From: CAWUFC02 sp963921335
GTDB taxonomy: Bacteria; Pseudomonadota; Gammaproteobacteria; Pseudomonadales; Halieaceae
Reading direction: 5' to 3'
Assembly (NCBI GenBank): GCA_963921335.3
Contig: CAWUFC020000002.1
Coordinates: 248,001-312,000, forward strand
Length of the DNA stretch: 64,000 nt
A model generated the notes under the pieces. That model saw nothing but the letters and a program-made list of their open reading frames with translations. It searched no databases and was not told the origin of the DNA. Both the position numbers and the translations under genes were made by a program. Positions 55,540-64,000 of the stretch are shown piece after piece (the stretch's first letter is position 1; the number at the start of each line of letters is the position of its first letter).

Positions 55540-56526
55540 TTAGAGTACTTCCAGACCGCGTTCGATACACCACATCGCCGACAAGCTGCCCAATACGTAT
55601 ACAGGCACAGGCAACAGGCGCTCCTGCCAGGGCTGCAGCGGGCGCCGCAACAACAGCCACAATCCATAAATGGCGAAGATAAAGGCCAGCTGACCCAGCT
55701 CTATTCCCACGTTGAAAAACAGCAAAGCCAGGGGCAGTTCAGACTGGGGTAGCCCGACTTCAGCCAGGGCGCCGGCAAAACCCATGCCGTGCAGCAGGCC
55801 AAAGCCACCAGCCAGCCACCAGGGGTGAGCTCGAAACAGACCGCCGCGATCAGGTCGCGCAAGTTCAATGGCCAGCACCAGGATACTCAGGGCGATCGTG
55901 AACTCCACCAATGCCACCGGGTACTCAAAATAGCCCAGCGTAACCAGCGACAAGGTAATTGAGTGTCCGAGTGTAAAAGAGGTAATGGTCCAGATCAGGC
56001 GGGTACCACCGCCAACCAGCAGCAACAATCCAAACACAAACAGCAGATGGTCGATGCCACCCCATATGTGCTCGGCACCCAGCCAGCTGTATTCTTTCAC
56101 CACCGTCATCGCAGTGGGTTCAGCCGGAATCTGAAACTGATCCTGTTCGGCATTCAGCAATGACTGGTAGAAGGTGCCATCGCGGTACTCCACAGAGAAC
56201 AGCACCGAGGCCTGGTTATCGGCCAGGCCACTGACGGCAATCACCTGCCCGACCAGGCTGTCGCTGCAGCCCATGCGCCACTGGCGAATCACCCCGGTAC
56301 CCTCCAACTCGCCATCACCGCCGTCTATGGCCTGGCAAATGGCCGGCAGCACCGGCTTCAGGGGAACTGGCGAGGTGGACTGGGCGGGCGTTTTCCAGAT
56401 CACGTTGTATTCGTTGGGCGCCACTTCAAACAGGCGCAGCAGCGATGGTGCAAAGCGATGCGCTTCGGCCTGAACGCTGAGCAGCAGAGGCAATACACAC
56501 AACAAGCTGCAGAGGATACGTTTCAC
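55540..56526 (-). CDS. HupE/UreJ family membrane protein
   Basis: 328 aa: signal peptide (1-22), a periplasmic domain of about 120 aa, then about six TM segments with the family motifs GAEHIWGGIDHLLFVFGLLL split over residues near 150-170 and FTLGHSITLSL. HupE/UreJ proteins are proposed nickel or cobalt permeases. No hydrogenase or urease genes are nearby. GTG start overlapping the PPIase stop as GTGA. Confidence 0.83.
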   Translation of the reverse strand: MKRILCSLLCVLPLLLSVQAEAHRFAPSLLRLFEVAPNEYNVIWKTPAQSTSPVPLKPVLPAICQAIDGGDGELEGTGVIRQWRMGCSDSLVGQVIAVSGLADNQASVLFSVEYRDGTFYQSLLNAEQDQFQIPAEPTAMTVVKEYSWLGAEHIWGGIDHLLFVFGLLLLVGGGTRLIWTITSFTLGHSITLSLVTLGYFEYPVALVEFTIALSILVLAIELARPDRGGLFRAHPWWLAGGFGLLHGMGFAGALAEVGLPQSELPLALLFFNVGIELGQLAFIFAIYGLWLLLRRPLQPWQERLLPVPVYVLGSLSAMWCIERGLEVL

Positions 56527-57449
56527 AGCAGCACCTCGTAATCTTCTCGTAGATCAGCCACCGCATCTCGCAACGCCTGGTTACGGCGTTCCAGTAACAG
56601 GTCGCGGGCAATCTGCTTACGGACTTCCTCAAGCTCAGCATCCCGCTCTGGTTCCAGTGCCTCTATCCATACCAGGTGGAGGCCATAGGTGGATTCAACT
56701 GGCCCCACCCACTGCCCCGCAACCGGTTCAGCATTCTGCAGATTCAGCATAAACGCCGCACCAAAATGCCGTGCCACCTGCTGGGGACTCAGGCCTCGAA
56801 AACTGTAACCCGGCAAAAATGGTGAGCTGAGGGAGCGAGCCGCCGCCGCATCCATGCCCTGCTCCTGAACCTTCTGTAAAAGTGCTGCCGCGTCGCCGCT
56901 GCGCTCGCGGGTGAGGTAGACGTGTTCAAAAGAGTATCGGGGCGGACGGCGCAGAGCTTCACGATCTGCTTCGAAACGGGCCAGGATATCAGCCTCACTC
57001 ACGACCGGCGGTGGCGACTGCGCCAATAACATCTGCTCCATAGCCTGAATCAAACGGCGTTTCACCACTTCGTCCCCAAGGTGCAGCTCCATACGCAGCG
57101 CGTCCTTGTAGAGTTGTTCGTCAGTCTTGCCTTCACCCATACGCAAAAAACGCATGTTACGAATCAGGCGCTGCTGCACGACTGAGTCATACAGGTGAAT
57201 CTCAAGCTCCAGGGCCTCGAGAAACAGCATGTCGCGGTCCAGCTCCGCCCGCACCATACTCTCCAGCTGGGCGGGCGACGCAGGCCGGCCAGCGGTGTTA
57301 AACCACTGCCTTTGCAAGGTTTGTATTCTGCTCTCACCGAGGGGACCCACCGTCGGCACGGGCGGCGGATACAGCTGCTGCTGCAACATAAACAGGCCGA
57401 GGCCCAGCACCAGGAAATGTAGCCAGGGGCGTTTGAATAATTGGGGCAT
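56523..57449 (-). CDS. periplasmic parvulin-type peptidyl-prolyl isomerase
   Basis: 308 aa anchored by an N-terminal TM (WLHFLVLGLGLFMLQQ). A SurA/PpiC-type N-terminal helical domain is followed by a degenerate parvulin domain (YSFEHVYLTRE ... WVGPVESTYGLHLVWIEALE). It is probably a chaperone for an envelope protein. Paired with the HupE-like gene by a 4-bp overlap. Confidence 0.83.
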   Translation of the reverse strand: MPQLFKRPWLHFLVLGLGLFMLQQQLYPPPVPTVGPLGESRIQTLQRQWFNTAGRPASPAQLESMVRAELDRDMLFLEALELEIHLYDSVVQQRLIRNMRFLRMGEGKTDEQLYKDALRMELHLGDEVVKRRLIQAMEQMLLAQSPPPVVSEADILARFEADREALRRPPRYSFEHVYLTRERSGDAAALLQKVQEQGMDAAAARSLSSPFLPGYSFRGLSPQQVARHFGAAFMLNLQNAEPVAGQWVGPVESTYGLHLVWIEALEPERDAELEEVRKQIARDLLLERRNQALRDAVADLREDYEVLL

Positions 57450-57459
57450 AGCCGTGGAA

Positions 57460-58281
57460 TTAGTCCTTGTACTGCGGTGTTTCGCCTCGGGCGGAAGAGA
57501 TAGAGGCGAACAAGTCCTCCTGGCTCAGCATACCTGCATTCCAGGTCGCAATGTAGTTCAGGCCATCAGCCACACTGTGATCGCGAACATAGTTCAGCAT
57601 TTCTTTGCTGCCGCGTATTGCCAGCGGCGACTTGGCAGCGATATCGGCAGCAATCGCTCGCACAGATGTCAGCAAGCTGTCACGGTCAGCGTAGACTGCA
57701 TTCACAAAACCCAGGGCTCTGGCTTCTTCGGCATCGAATCGGCGGCCGGTATAAGCCAGTTCTCGCACCATGCCCTCGCCAATCAGTTTGGGCAAGCGCT
57801 GCAACGTGCCTACGTCGGCCACCATGCCAAGATCGATTTCCTTGATGGCAAAGTAGGCATCGGCAGAGCAATAGCGCATATCGGCACAACAGGTCATATC
57901 GATACCGCCGCCGATGCAGGTATTGTGAATGGCGGCCAGCACCGGCTTGGAACAGGTTTCTATCGCCGTCAGATTGCCCTGCATGCGCAATACCATGCGA
58001 CGAAAGCCTTCAGCCTTGCGACCGGGCTCACCATCACCACCAGCGGCATCGGAAAACACGTCCAAGTCGAGGCCAGAACAAAAGTGTTTGCCATTGCCGA
58101 CCAGAATGGCCACCCGAACCGAAGGTTCCTGGTCCAGCCATTCAAAGCACAACTGCAACTCGTCCCACATGGGCTTGTTCATGGCGTTGGCTTTGTCAGG
58201 TCGATTGAGCGCGACTTCAGCAATGCCCTCAGCCACAGACAGGCTTAAAGTTTCGTATTCAGGGATCCCAGCGGCTGACAT
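57460..58281 (-). CDS. crotonase-family enzyme, probable delta(3,5)-delta(2,4)-dienoyl-CoA isomerase
   Basis: 273 aa. The oxyanion loop GKHFCSGLDLDVF and GGGIDMTCCADMRYC are crotonase marks. Three acids fit the ECH1-type isomerase: Asp128 (GGGID), Glu148 (AIKEID) and Asp156 (ADVGTLQRLP). The ADVGTLQRLP motif is strong for dienoyl-CoA isomerase rather than hydratase. It acts in beta-oxidation of unsaturated acids. Overlaps the nitroreductase gene by 23 bp. Confidence 0.83.
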   Translation of the reverse strand: MSAAGIPEYETLSLSVAEGIAEVALNRPDKANAMNKPMWDELQLCFEWLDQEPSVRVAILVGNGKHFCSGLDLDVFSDAAGGDGEPGRKAEGFRRMVLRMQGNLTAIETCSKPVLAAIHNTCIGGGIDMTCCADMRYCSADAYFAIKEIDLGMVADVGTLQRLPKLIGEGMVRELAYTGRRFDAEEARALGFVNAVYADRDSLLTSVRAIAADIAAKSPLAIRGSKEMLNYVRDHSVADGLNYIATWNAGMLSQEDLFASISSARGETPQYKD

Positions 58282-58828
58282 AGTTGTCTATCTCCCGTTC
58301 CGGCAGTCTCTTGGGGTTACCATCGCGGCTGCCAAAGTATAAGAAGCCCACGATCTCTTCATCAGTGCCCAGGCCCAGAGCTTCGGTCACAATTGGATCT
58401 AGCGCATAGCTGCCGGTGCGCCAGATACCGGCAAAGCCGGCAGCCTCTGCGGCCAGCAGCATGGCATGGGCGGCACAACCAGCTGAAATGATCTGCTCAT
58501 CCCGCGGTACTTTGGGATGTTCCTGCACCCGGCAGACCACAGTAATGAGTAAGGGCGCTCTCAGCGGCGCATTGGCTGCTTTTGTGCGAGCGGCATCATC
58601 AGCATCGGGCTGACTGGCCAACAGTGCTTTGCAAAAAATCTGGCCCAGGGCGTCCCGCGCCTCTCCTTCTATTTCGATAAATCGCCAGGGCTGCAACCAG
58701 GCATGATCTGGCGCACGCACCGCGGCACGGTACATTGCCTCGCGGGTTTTTGCATCGGGCGCGGGGCCGGTCAGCTTGGGCGCGGAATTTCTCTGGGCTA
58801 GTAAGTCTTGAATCGATGACATAGGCAT
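58259..58828 (-). CDS. nitroreductase family protein (YdjA-like)
   Basis: 189-aa flavin-binding protein: RAAVRAPDHAWLQPWRFIEIEG is the nitroreductase N-terminal signature with Arg/His FMN contacts, and AAEAAGFAGIWRTG near the centre. YdjA-type NADPH nitroreductase. ATG 58828 or 58822. Confidence 0.85.
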   Translation of the reverse strand: MPMSSIQDLLAQRNSAPKLTGPAPDAKTREAMYRAAVRAPDHAWLQPWRFIEIEGEARDALGQIFCKALLASQPDADDAARTKAANAPLRAPLLITVVCRVQEHPKVPRDEQIISAGCAAHAMLLAAEAAGFAGIWRTGSYALDPIVTEALGLGTDEEIVGFLYFGSRDGNPKRLPEREIDNYVSRWDP

Positions 58829-58856
58829 TTCTCAATCAGCGCGCATCATAACCCGC

Positions 58857-59651
58857 TCAGGGGCCATGTCCCACCAGGATATTCATAAAGCCCTGATCGC
58901 CGGGGCAGTCGTCTACGTTATTGCACCACTCCATCAGCTCAGTGGCAGTGCAGGCCACCAACTGGTGCTCTATATGATCAACAATGAAAAAAGGCAGCCC
59001 CAGCGACTGCAGCGATCCTATCAGTGCCGCACCAATGCTTCCCGCCATGCGCAGGGAATACGGCGTCAGCTCGATAAGAATGTGCAGATCCGCACCGCAG
59101 TCTCGCAGGTACTGCAGCAAGCCGCGTACCACACGATGCTCTGAGCCCTGGGTATCTATTTTTACCAGTCGTGCCGGGCCAGGATGGCTCCGAAAAAAGT
59201 CATCGCCCGGCAGCAACTTGATCGTGACCTGCTGTCGGGCGGTATCTGCCTGCAACTGATGATCACCAAAATTATCGTCGCTGAGGTAAAGACTGGCCTC
59301 ACCGCTACTGTCCGCAAGCGCCAGTTCTTCGATGTAGCAGCGATCCTGCAGCCCGTTGAGAGCTATGTTTTCCCGCAATAGTGCTGCATTGGCGGGTTCG
59401 GGTTCAAAACTGAACACCTCGCCCTCCTCTCCCACGCATTCTGCCGCCAGAACGCTGAAGTAGCCGATGTTTGCACCAATATCCAAACAGCGGTCGCCGG
59501 GGCGTAGAAGCTGGCGGAACAGCTCACCCTCAAACGGCTCCCAGATACCCTGCTCTTCTATTTGACGCGACACGTGCGCATCGCCGCTGTTGTGCACAGC
59601 CAGCTGCAGTGCCTCGCGGTAGCCCGGAACTTTGAGGGGACAAACAGGCAA
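58857..59651 (-). CDS. FkbM family methyltransferase
   Basis: 264 aa. A Rossmann methyltransferase with SAM motif I CLDIGANIGYFSVLAA (55-70), acidic motif FSFEPEPANAALLREN and VKIDTQGSEHRVVRGL. TTG start. FkbM methyltransferases O-methylate sugars or polyketides; the substrate here is unknown. 2 bp downstream of the SRPBCC gene. Confidence 0.85.
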   Translation of the reverse strand: MPVCPLKVPGYREALQLAVHNSGDAHVSRQIEEQGIWEPFEGELFRQLLRPGDRCLDIGANIGYFSVLAAECVGEEGEVFSFEPEPANAALLRENIALNGLQDRCYIEELALADSSGEASLYLSDDNFGDHQLQADTARQQVTIKLLPGDDFFRSHPGPARLVKIDTQGSEHRVVRGLLQYLRDCGADLHILIELTPYSLRMAGSIGAALIGSLQSLGLPFFIVDHIEHQLVACTATELMEWCNNVDDCPGDQGFMNILVGHGP

Positions 59652-59653
59652 GA

Positions 59654-60256
59654 TCAGCTGCCGGCAAGCGCCTTCTTGGCCGTCTTTAATTGCTGGGGTG
59701 TGACCGTCTCGCCGCTTTCATAGTAGAGCTTCTGGGCAATCGTGGAGTCGCGCACGGACCCGGCAATCACCTTGCCAATGGCCAGCCAGTTGAGGCAGCG
59801 ACCTACTAAACCAAGGCCCACGGTGTAACGCATGGCATTGCTGAGGTACACCTGCCCGTCTACCACCTCCATGCCATAGTCGTAATAGGCTTCGGTCATG
59901 GGCGGCACCGGACCGTCCTCACCGCGATGCAGACGCAGGCTGAATCCCTTCATGTCTTCCCAGCTGACTACGGTTTCCTGGATGGTCACCTTCCCGCCGG
60001 TTGAAACCTCGCGGCTGGCGCCGAGACCGCTGTGCTGTTCGGTCAGCATCTCCAGCGAGGTCAGCCCGGGCACGTAGTGAATGGCGAGGGAAAAATCGCT
60101 CAATTTCGCCCAGGTCTGTTCCGGGCTGAGATTAACTGGAATTCTGTAGCTTGTGCGGTGCATGGGGCCATCTCCCACTAACGAGGCCACGCAAAGTACT
60201 ACAACCAGCAGGCCCGCACCAGCCAGCCCGCGACGCCAGCGATGATTGTCAGCCAT
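59654..60256 (-). CDS. SRPBCC-fold membrane-anchored protein
   Basis: 200 aa: an N-terminal signal anchor (GLLVVVLCVASLVGDG) then a START/SRPBCC domain (INLSPEQTWAKLSDFSLAIHYV-like; VSWEDMKGFSLRLH). Such folds bind hydrophobic ligands. Probably periplasmic or lipid-handling. Overlaps neither neighbour but is 8 bp from fabY. Confidence 0.75.
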   Translation of the reverse strand: MADNHRWRRGLAGAGLLVVVLCVASLVGDGPMHRTSYRIPVNLSPEQTWAKLSDFSLAIHYVPGLTSLEMLTEQHSGLGASREVSTGGKVTIQETVVSWEDMKGFSLRLHRGEDGPVPPMTEAYYDYGMEVVDGQVYLSNAMRYTVGLGLVGRCLNWLAIGKVIAGSVRDSTIAQKLYYESGETVTPQQLKTAKKALAGS

Positions 60257-60264
60257 CGCCTCAA

Positions 60265-62124
60265 TCAGCCGAGCATGTCCGCGTAGGGGCTGGTCTCGCT
60301 GAGATCGAGCTCAATACCGGCGCTGGCTATGCGCAATGTGTCCGGGCCCAGTTCGATGTTTTCCGGGCCGAGCACATTGTGATCGAATTTATAGGTGGGG
60401 CTGGTTTCTCCGCGACTCGCGGCGGCATCATAGCTGGCCGCAGCCTCTTCCACCTGTTCGCGACGCCCACGCCATTGATCCAGGCTGGCACTGCCGTGAC
60501 GCTGTGCCAACATGGCTTCAACCTGTGCCGGAGCCAACACAGTCGCCGACGCATTATTTCCGCCGAATCCTTTGGCATTGATAATCGCATAGCGCTGCTG
60601 TGCCGGATCCAGCTGCTTGTGTGACGCACTGATAGACAGGCGTTCTGCGTAAACGTCATCCGCCACTGCGTCAATCGTGGCAATGCCCGGTGCTATACCG
60701 TCTTGCCAAATGCCCAGGGTAGACACCAGCTGATCCGCACCCGCAGCTCCGATGGAATGCCCCAGATATGCTTTCACGGCAACAACAGGCCAGTCTTCGA
60801 TACCATGAGCGGCAGCCACCTGTTCGAGAATATGGGATTCGGTCACCCGGTTCTGCGGCGTGCCGGTACCGTGCGCCTGCACCAGCCCGCCCTCGCGCAT
60901 AGCCTGCTCACCCACAATCGCGCGAGCAGCGCTGGCCGCTTTGGCCATTGTGATGTAATTGCCGATACCTGGCGCAGAAATGGACTTTTTGTGGCCGTCG
61001 GCATTCACAAAGACGTCTGTGACAGCACCGTACACACAAGCCCCAAGCTCAAGAGCCAGCTCATCGTCAAAAAGAACAACCATCTGCGCCGACTCGGCGA
61101 TGGTGAATCCACAGTTGTTGGCAAAAGGCCGGCAGGCTCGGCGATAATCCGGATCTTCATCGGCAGCAAGCCCGTCTAGCTCACGCAGGGCCTTGTCACT
61201 GGCCAGGGCACCCATAGCGGCATAGCCCTCCATCACATCAGCGGTGATCGGCGCCTCTGCATTGCCGACTATGGCGACTCGGCTGCGACCGCTCTGAATA
61301 TCGTGAATACCCTGGCGCAGGTTATAAAGAAAAGATGCGCAGGCGCCCATGCTGGTCCCCGTACTGCCCAGGCTGCCAAGCACATAGGCGTTTACAAAGT
61401 CAGCGGGCATTTCCGCGAAACCGAAGGGGCAGTATTTGGAAGTGACTTTCTTGCCATTGGCACGGGCTTTGACCAGTCCGCCATTGCCCTGGGCATCCAG
61501 CTGACTCATACCACTACCGGCATAAACAGAGATCTGGTCTACGGGTACGCGCGACTGAATCTGCTGCCAGTCGATGCCGGTCTGCGCCAGTGCATCCGAA
61601 GCAGCGTAGACCGTCATCTGCAGGCCCCGGGGATGGCTGCGCGACTGGTACAGTTTGCCGGGGTCGAATCCCGAGGGCAGCTGCCCGGCAGCCTTGACTG
61701 GCGCACTGAGCTGCGCGGGCACTAAGAATTCCAGACCCTGTTCAATATCTACCCGCACGTGCTTGTCGTCTACAGGGCTGACACGCCAGCCCTCAGGGAT
61801 CACATCGGGCAGGTGCTTTGGCTGGGTGGTAAAACTGGTCGGGCCCTGACCGGAATTGGCATTGATGCGCCGATTCCAGGGTACGGCGTCGACATCAAAC
61901 AGGCTGGATTCAATGCGACGAACCAGGCTTGCCTCGCGCAGTTGATTTCTGACCTGGTCGCTGCCATCCCAATGAATACCCGTCAGTGCGGCAAGGCTGG
62001 CCCAGGTCGCGTCTGCCTGCTCGGCCTGCAGAGCGTCGACCACCATGCGACGATACGCCCGATGTCCGGAGCTACGTCCGGCGGCATTGATACCTCCAAA
62101 ACCCACGACCAGCGGTAAACGCAC
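60265..62124 (-). CDS. fabY: beta-ketoacyl-ACP synthase, FabY type
   Basis: 619 aa from GTG 62124, with AGAGG 8 bp upstream and the family N-terminus RLPLVVGFGGINAAGRSSGH. TTG 62148 is a longer alternative. Thiolase fold with nucleophile Cys in TSMGACASFLYNL, His in QAHGTGTPQNR and GHSIGAAG, and a long C-terminal extension. In Pseudomonas aeruginosa FabY is the condensing enzyme that starts fatty acid synthesis from acetyl-CoA and malonyl-ACP. Upstream of the SRPBCC and FkbM genes. Confidence 0.88.
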   Translation of the reverse strand: MRLPLVVGFGGINAAGRSSGHRAYRRMVVDALQAEQADATWASLAALTGIHWDGSDQVRNQLREASLVRRIESSLFDVDAVPWNRRINANSGQGPTSFTTQPKHLPDVIPEGWRVSPVDDKHVRVDIEQGLEFLVPAQLSAPVKAAGQLPSGFDPGKLYQSRSHPRGLQMTVYAASDALAQTGIDWQQIQSRVPVDQISVYAGSGMSQLDAQGNGGLVKARANGKKVTSKYCPFGFAEMPADFVNAYVLGSLGSTGTSMGACASFLYNLRQGIHDIQSGRSRVAIVGNAEAPITADVMEGYAAMGALASDKALRELDGLAADEDPDYRRACRPFANNCGFTIAESAQMVVLFDDELALELGACVYGAVTDVFVNADGHKKSISAPGIGNYITMAKAASAARAIVGEQAMREGGLVQAHGTGTPQNRVTESHILEQVAAAHGIEDWPVVAVKAYLGHSIGAAGADQLVSTLGIWQDGIAPGIATIDAVADDVYAERLSISASHKQLDPAQQRYAIINAKGFGGNNASATVLAPAQVEAMLAQRHGSASLDQWRGRREQVEEAAASYDAAASRGETSPTYKFDHNVLGPENIELGPDTLRIASAGIELDLSETSPYADMLG

Positions 62125-62227
62125 AAGCAAAACCTCTATATTCGTCAATCTGTTAGCGTCTATTGTTGAGGCAGGAAGCGAACCACCAGTATGGCATTTT
62201 GCTCATTTTATTGGCTTAATAGCTCAT

Positions 62228-63217
62228 ATGCGCACCGTGATAGCAGCCATCTACCCTCGCGCCCTGGCGACCAGCCTGACCCTACCTATGGATGTACTGG
62301 CAGGAGCATCTGAGGCGGCCAGGGCTGCCGGCCGGGATGACGCAGACATCCGCTTTCGCCTCGCGGCCACATCCAATGAGCCCGTGACCACGGCTGGGGG
62401 CATGACACTGACCCCTGACTTACTCAGCAGCGAGATCAGCCAATGTGACCTTTTGATCCTGCCCGGTATGTGGCGCAATCCGCGCCCGGTCGTACGCAGC
62501 CAAAGAGCCTGGATCGACATCCTTCACCAGCTGCATGCCCGCGACATACCGATCTGTGCGGTCGGAACAGGCAGCTGCTTTCTGGCGGAAGCCGGCTTGC
62601 TGAATGGGCTTGCCGCCACCACGCACTGGAACTATTTCGACCGCTTCACGCAGGACTATCCACTGGTCGACCTGAAGCAGCGACACCTGATAACCCAGGC
62701 CGGGCAACTTTATTGCGCGGGCAGCGTTAATTCCATCGCCGACCTTATGATTCATATACTCGAGGACTGGTTCGGGCCGTTGATTGCACGAGCGGTGGAG
62801 AACCAGTTCTCACCCGAAATCAGGCGGCCCTTCCGGGCCCACGCCTTTCAACATGGGGAAGACCCCATGCACCACGACGAACTGGTGCTGGAGGCACAGC
62901 AATGGTTACAGGAACACCTGCATGAATCGATCACTGTCGATCAACTCGCCAGCGTGCTGAACTGCGCCAAGTCGACACTCGCAAGACGCTTCAAGCAGGC
63001 CACCGGCCGGTCTCCCAGTCGCTACTTGCAGGACCAGCGCATACTGTCGGCCCGGGAGTTACTAAGAGCCACAAACCTGTCCGTGTCAGAGGTAGCCTGG
63101 CAGGTCGGTTTACAGGACGTCAGTTACTTCACCAAGTTGTTCAGGCAGCACACGGGTATGCCCCCTGCGCGCTATCGCCAAAGCGCGCGCGGAAAGCTGT
63201 TTAAGGCCCAATCCTAG
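62228..63217 (+). CDS. GlxA-family AraC transcriptional regulator
   Basis: 329 aa from ATG 62228. The N-terminal DJ-1/PfpI-like (GATase1) domain has VGTGSCFLAEAGLL with the nucleophile-elbow Cys, probably a sensor. Two AraC-type HTH motifs are in the last 100 aa (VDQLASVLNCAKSTLARRFK; VSEVAWQVGLQDVSYFTKLF). It is divergent from fabY and precedes the thiolase. Confidence 0.88.
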   Translation: MRTVIAAIYPRALATSLTLPMDVLAGASEAARAAGRDDADIRFRLAATSNEPVTTAGGMTLTPDLLSSEISQCDLLILPGMWRNPRPVVRSQRAWIDILHQLHARDIPICAVGTGSCFLAEAGLLNGLAATTHWNYFDRFTQDYPLVDLKQRHLITQAGQLYCAGSVNSIADLMIHILEDWFGPLIARAVENQFSPEIRRPFRAHAFQHGEDPMHHDELVLEAQQWLQEHLHESITVDQLASVLNCAKSTLARRFKQATGRSPSRYLQDQRILSARELLRATNLSVSEVAWQVGLQDVSYFTKLFRQHTGMPPARYRQSARGKLFKAQS

Positions 63218-63284
63218 TCCTTGCCCCGGGGCATCCCTTGTGGCTAAATGCGGCCCTCAATCCCACCTGTACAGGAACTAAGCA

Positions 63285-64000
63285 ATGAGCCAGCCAGAGG
63301 TATTTATTGTCAGTGGCGCACGCACCCCGATGGGCGGCCTGCAGGGCAGCCTGAGCGCCGCGACAGCCCCGGAACTGGGCACTGTCGCCATCGCCGCGGC
63401 ACTGGAGCGTGGCAATATCGAGGCCAATGCCATTGACGAGGTCTTCATGGGCTGCGTACTGCCCGCCGGCCTTAAGCAGGCCCCGGCCCGTCAGGCTGCC
63501 ATTGGTGCTGGCATTCCCACGTCCACCGGCGCGGTCACTGTGAATAAGATGTGCGCCTCGGCCATGCAGGCCACGATCTGTGCTCACGACAGCATCGTTG
63601 CTGGCACCAATACCGTCACGGTTGCAGGCGGCATGGAAAGCATGAGCAATGCCCCGCACCTGCTCATCGGCAGCCGCGCTGGTTTGCGCACAGGCGCCAA
63701 CCAAACCCCCGACCATATGTTCATCGACGGCCTGGAAGATGCCTACACCGGCCGCGCCATGGGGTCATTTGCCCAGGAAACTGCCGACAAGTACGGGCTC
63801 ACCCGCGAGCAGATGGACGAATTTGCCATCGGCTCCCTGACCCGGGCCAAGGCGGCTATGGAAACCGGCAAGCTGGATGACGAGATCGTGCCGGTGACGA
63901 TCAAAACCCGTCGCGGTGAAACTGTTGTCACAGAAGACGAGCAGCCACTCAACGCCAATATCGAGAAGATTCCCAGCCTGCGGGCTGCCTTTGCCAAAGA
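63285..64000 (+). CDS. acetyl-CoA acetyltransferase (thiolase), 3' end outside window
   Basis: The 5' 238 codons of a thiolase. It starts MSQPEVFIVSGARTPMGGLQ; nucleophile Cys90 in NKMCASAMQA; GGMESMSNAPHLL. The motif usually reads VCGSGMK, so the Ala/Ser variation is mild. The C-terminal catalytic His and Cys lie beyond the window edge. AGGAAC precedes the ATG. Role in fatty-acid or acetoacetyl-CoA metabolism. Confidence 0.9.
   Translation, partial: MSQPEVFIVSGARTPMGGLQGSLSAATAPELGTVAIAAALERGNIEANAIDEVFMGCVLPAGLKQAPARQAAIGAGIPTSTGAVTVNKMCASAMQATICAHDSIVAGTNTVTVAGGMESMSNAPHLLIGSRAGLRTGANQTPDHMFIDGLEDAYTGRAMGSFAQETADKYGLTREQMDEFAIGSLTRAKAAMETGKLDDEIVPVTIKTRRGETVVTEDEQPLNANIEKIPSLRAAFAK

Noticed and set aside
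1..64000. Global TAG-to-Gln recoding
   Set aside because: Many genes here end in TAG at their expected ends, and GlnRS is normal, so reassignment is not supported.
1..64000. CRISPR arrays, rRNA genes, insertion sequences, prophage
   Set aside because: I saw no direct-repeat array, rRNA sequence, transposase or phage gene.

Overview
The window reads as chromosomal DNA of a marine-type gammaproteobacterium related to Pseudomonas, Cellvibrionales or Halieaceae. This is inferred from gene order and family content, not from a database search. The evidence is the leuCDB-asd-fimV-truA-trpF-accD-folC-dedD-cvpA-purF-metZ supercluster, the tRNA-folD-cysS-glnS-ppiB block, rmf next to rlmKL and the giant NAD-glutamate dehydrogenase, the pepN-DUF2797-DUF1315-rhomboid-nadK-DUF1853 string, and a FabY-type ketoacyl synthase. 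Coding density is very high. Most neighbouring genes overlap by 1-25 bp or are separated by a few bases.

Layout. 1-350: tRNA-Pro and tRNA-His on the minus strand, plus a broken tRNA-Arg-like 5' fragment ending in palindromic DNA. 505-6119: folD, cysS, glnS, ppiB, miaE and a DUF1289 gene. 6194-10114: a minus-strand moxR-DUF58-tgpA operon in which two of three genes carry a lesion. 10120-27177: one long minus-strand biosynthetic run (metZ, purF, cvpA, dedD, folC, accD, trpA, trpB, trpF, truA, fimV, asd, leuB, leuD, leuC). 27312-30167: a LysR gene with an amber codon in its HTH, a thioesterase, a flavodoxin-like protein and a medium-chain oxidoreductase. 30485-37825: rlmKL, rmf and gdhB. 37937-44739: a complete moxR-DUF58-DUF4381-batA-batB-batD operon. 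44741-51824: pepN, DUF2797, DUF1315, rhomboid, nadK, DUF1853 and a nucleotidyl cyclase-PilZ protein. 51836-52521: tRNA-Asp, tRNA-Val and queD. 52948-58828: DUF3301, thioesterase, LLM oxidoreductase, lipoprotein, HupE/UreJ, a peptidyl-prolyl isomerase, a dienoyl-CoA isomerase-like crotonase and a nitroreductase. 58857-64000: FkbM methyltransferase, SRPBCC protein, fabY, a GlxA-type AraC regulator and the start of a thiolase.

Functionally it is mostly core metabolism: one-carbon and tRNA charging, Met/purine/folate/malonyl-CoA/Trp/Leu/Asp-family biosynthesis, rRNA and tRNA modification, and glutamate catabolism. It also holds two paralogous MoxR/DUF58 systems, one intact and one apparently decaying.

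Three things stand out. First, there are two in-frame TAG codons at positions expected to be CAG (moxR copy 1 and the LysR gene), and a T7 frameshift in tgpA. Second, the only two long intergenic regions (30168-30484 and 52522-52947) both lie between convergent genes. They share the same layout of DnaA-box-like 9-mers: an inverted pair with a 5-bp spacer, then about 180-190 bp later a third box. Third, there is the broken tRNA-Arg-like fragment at the left edge.
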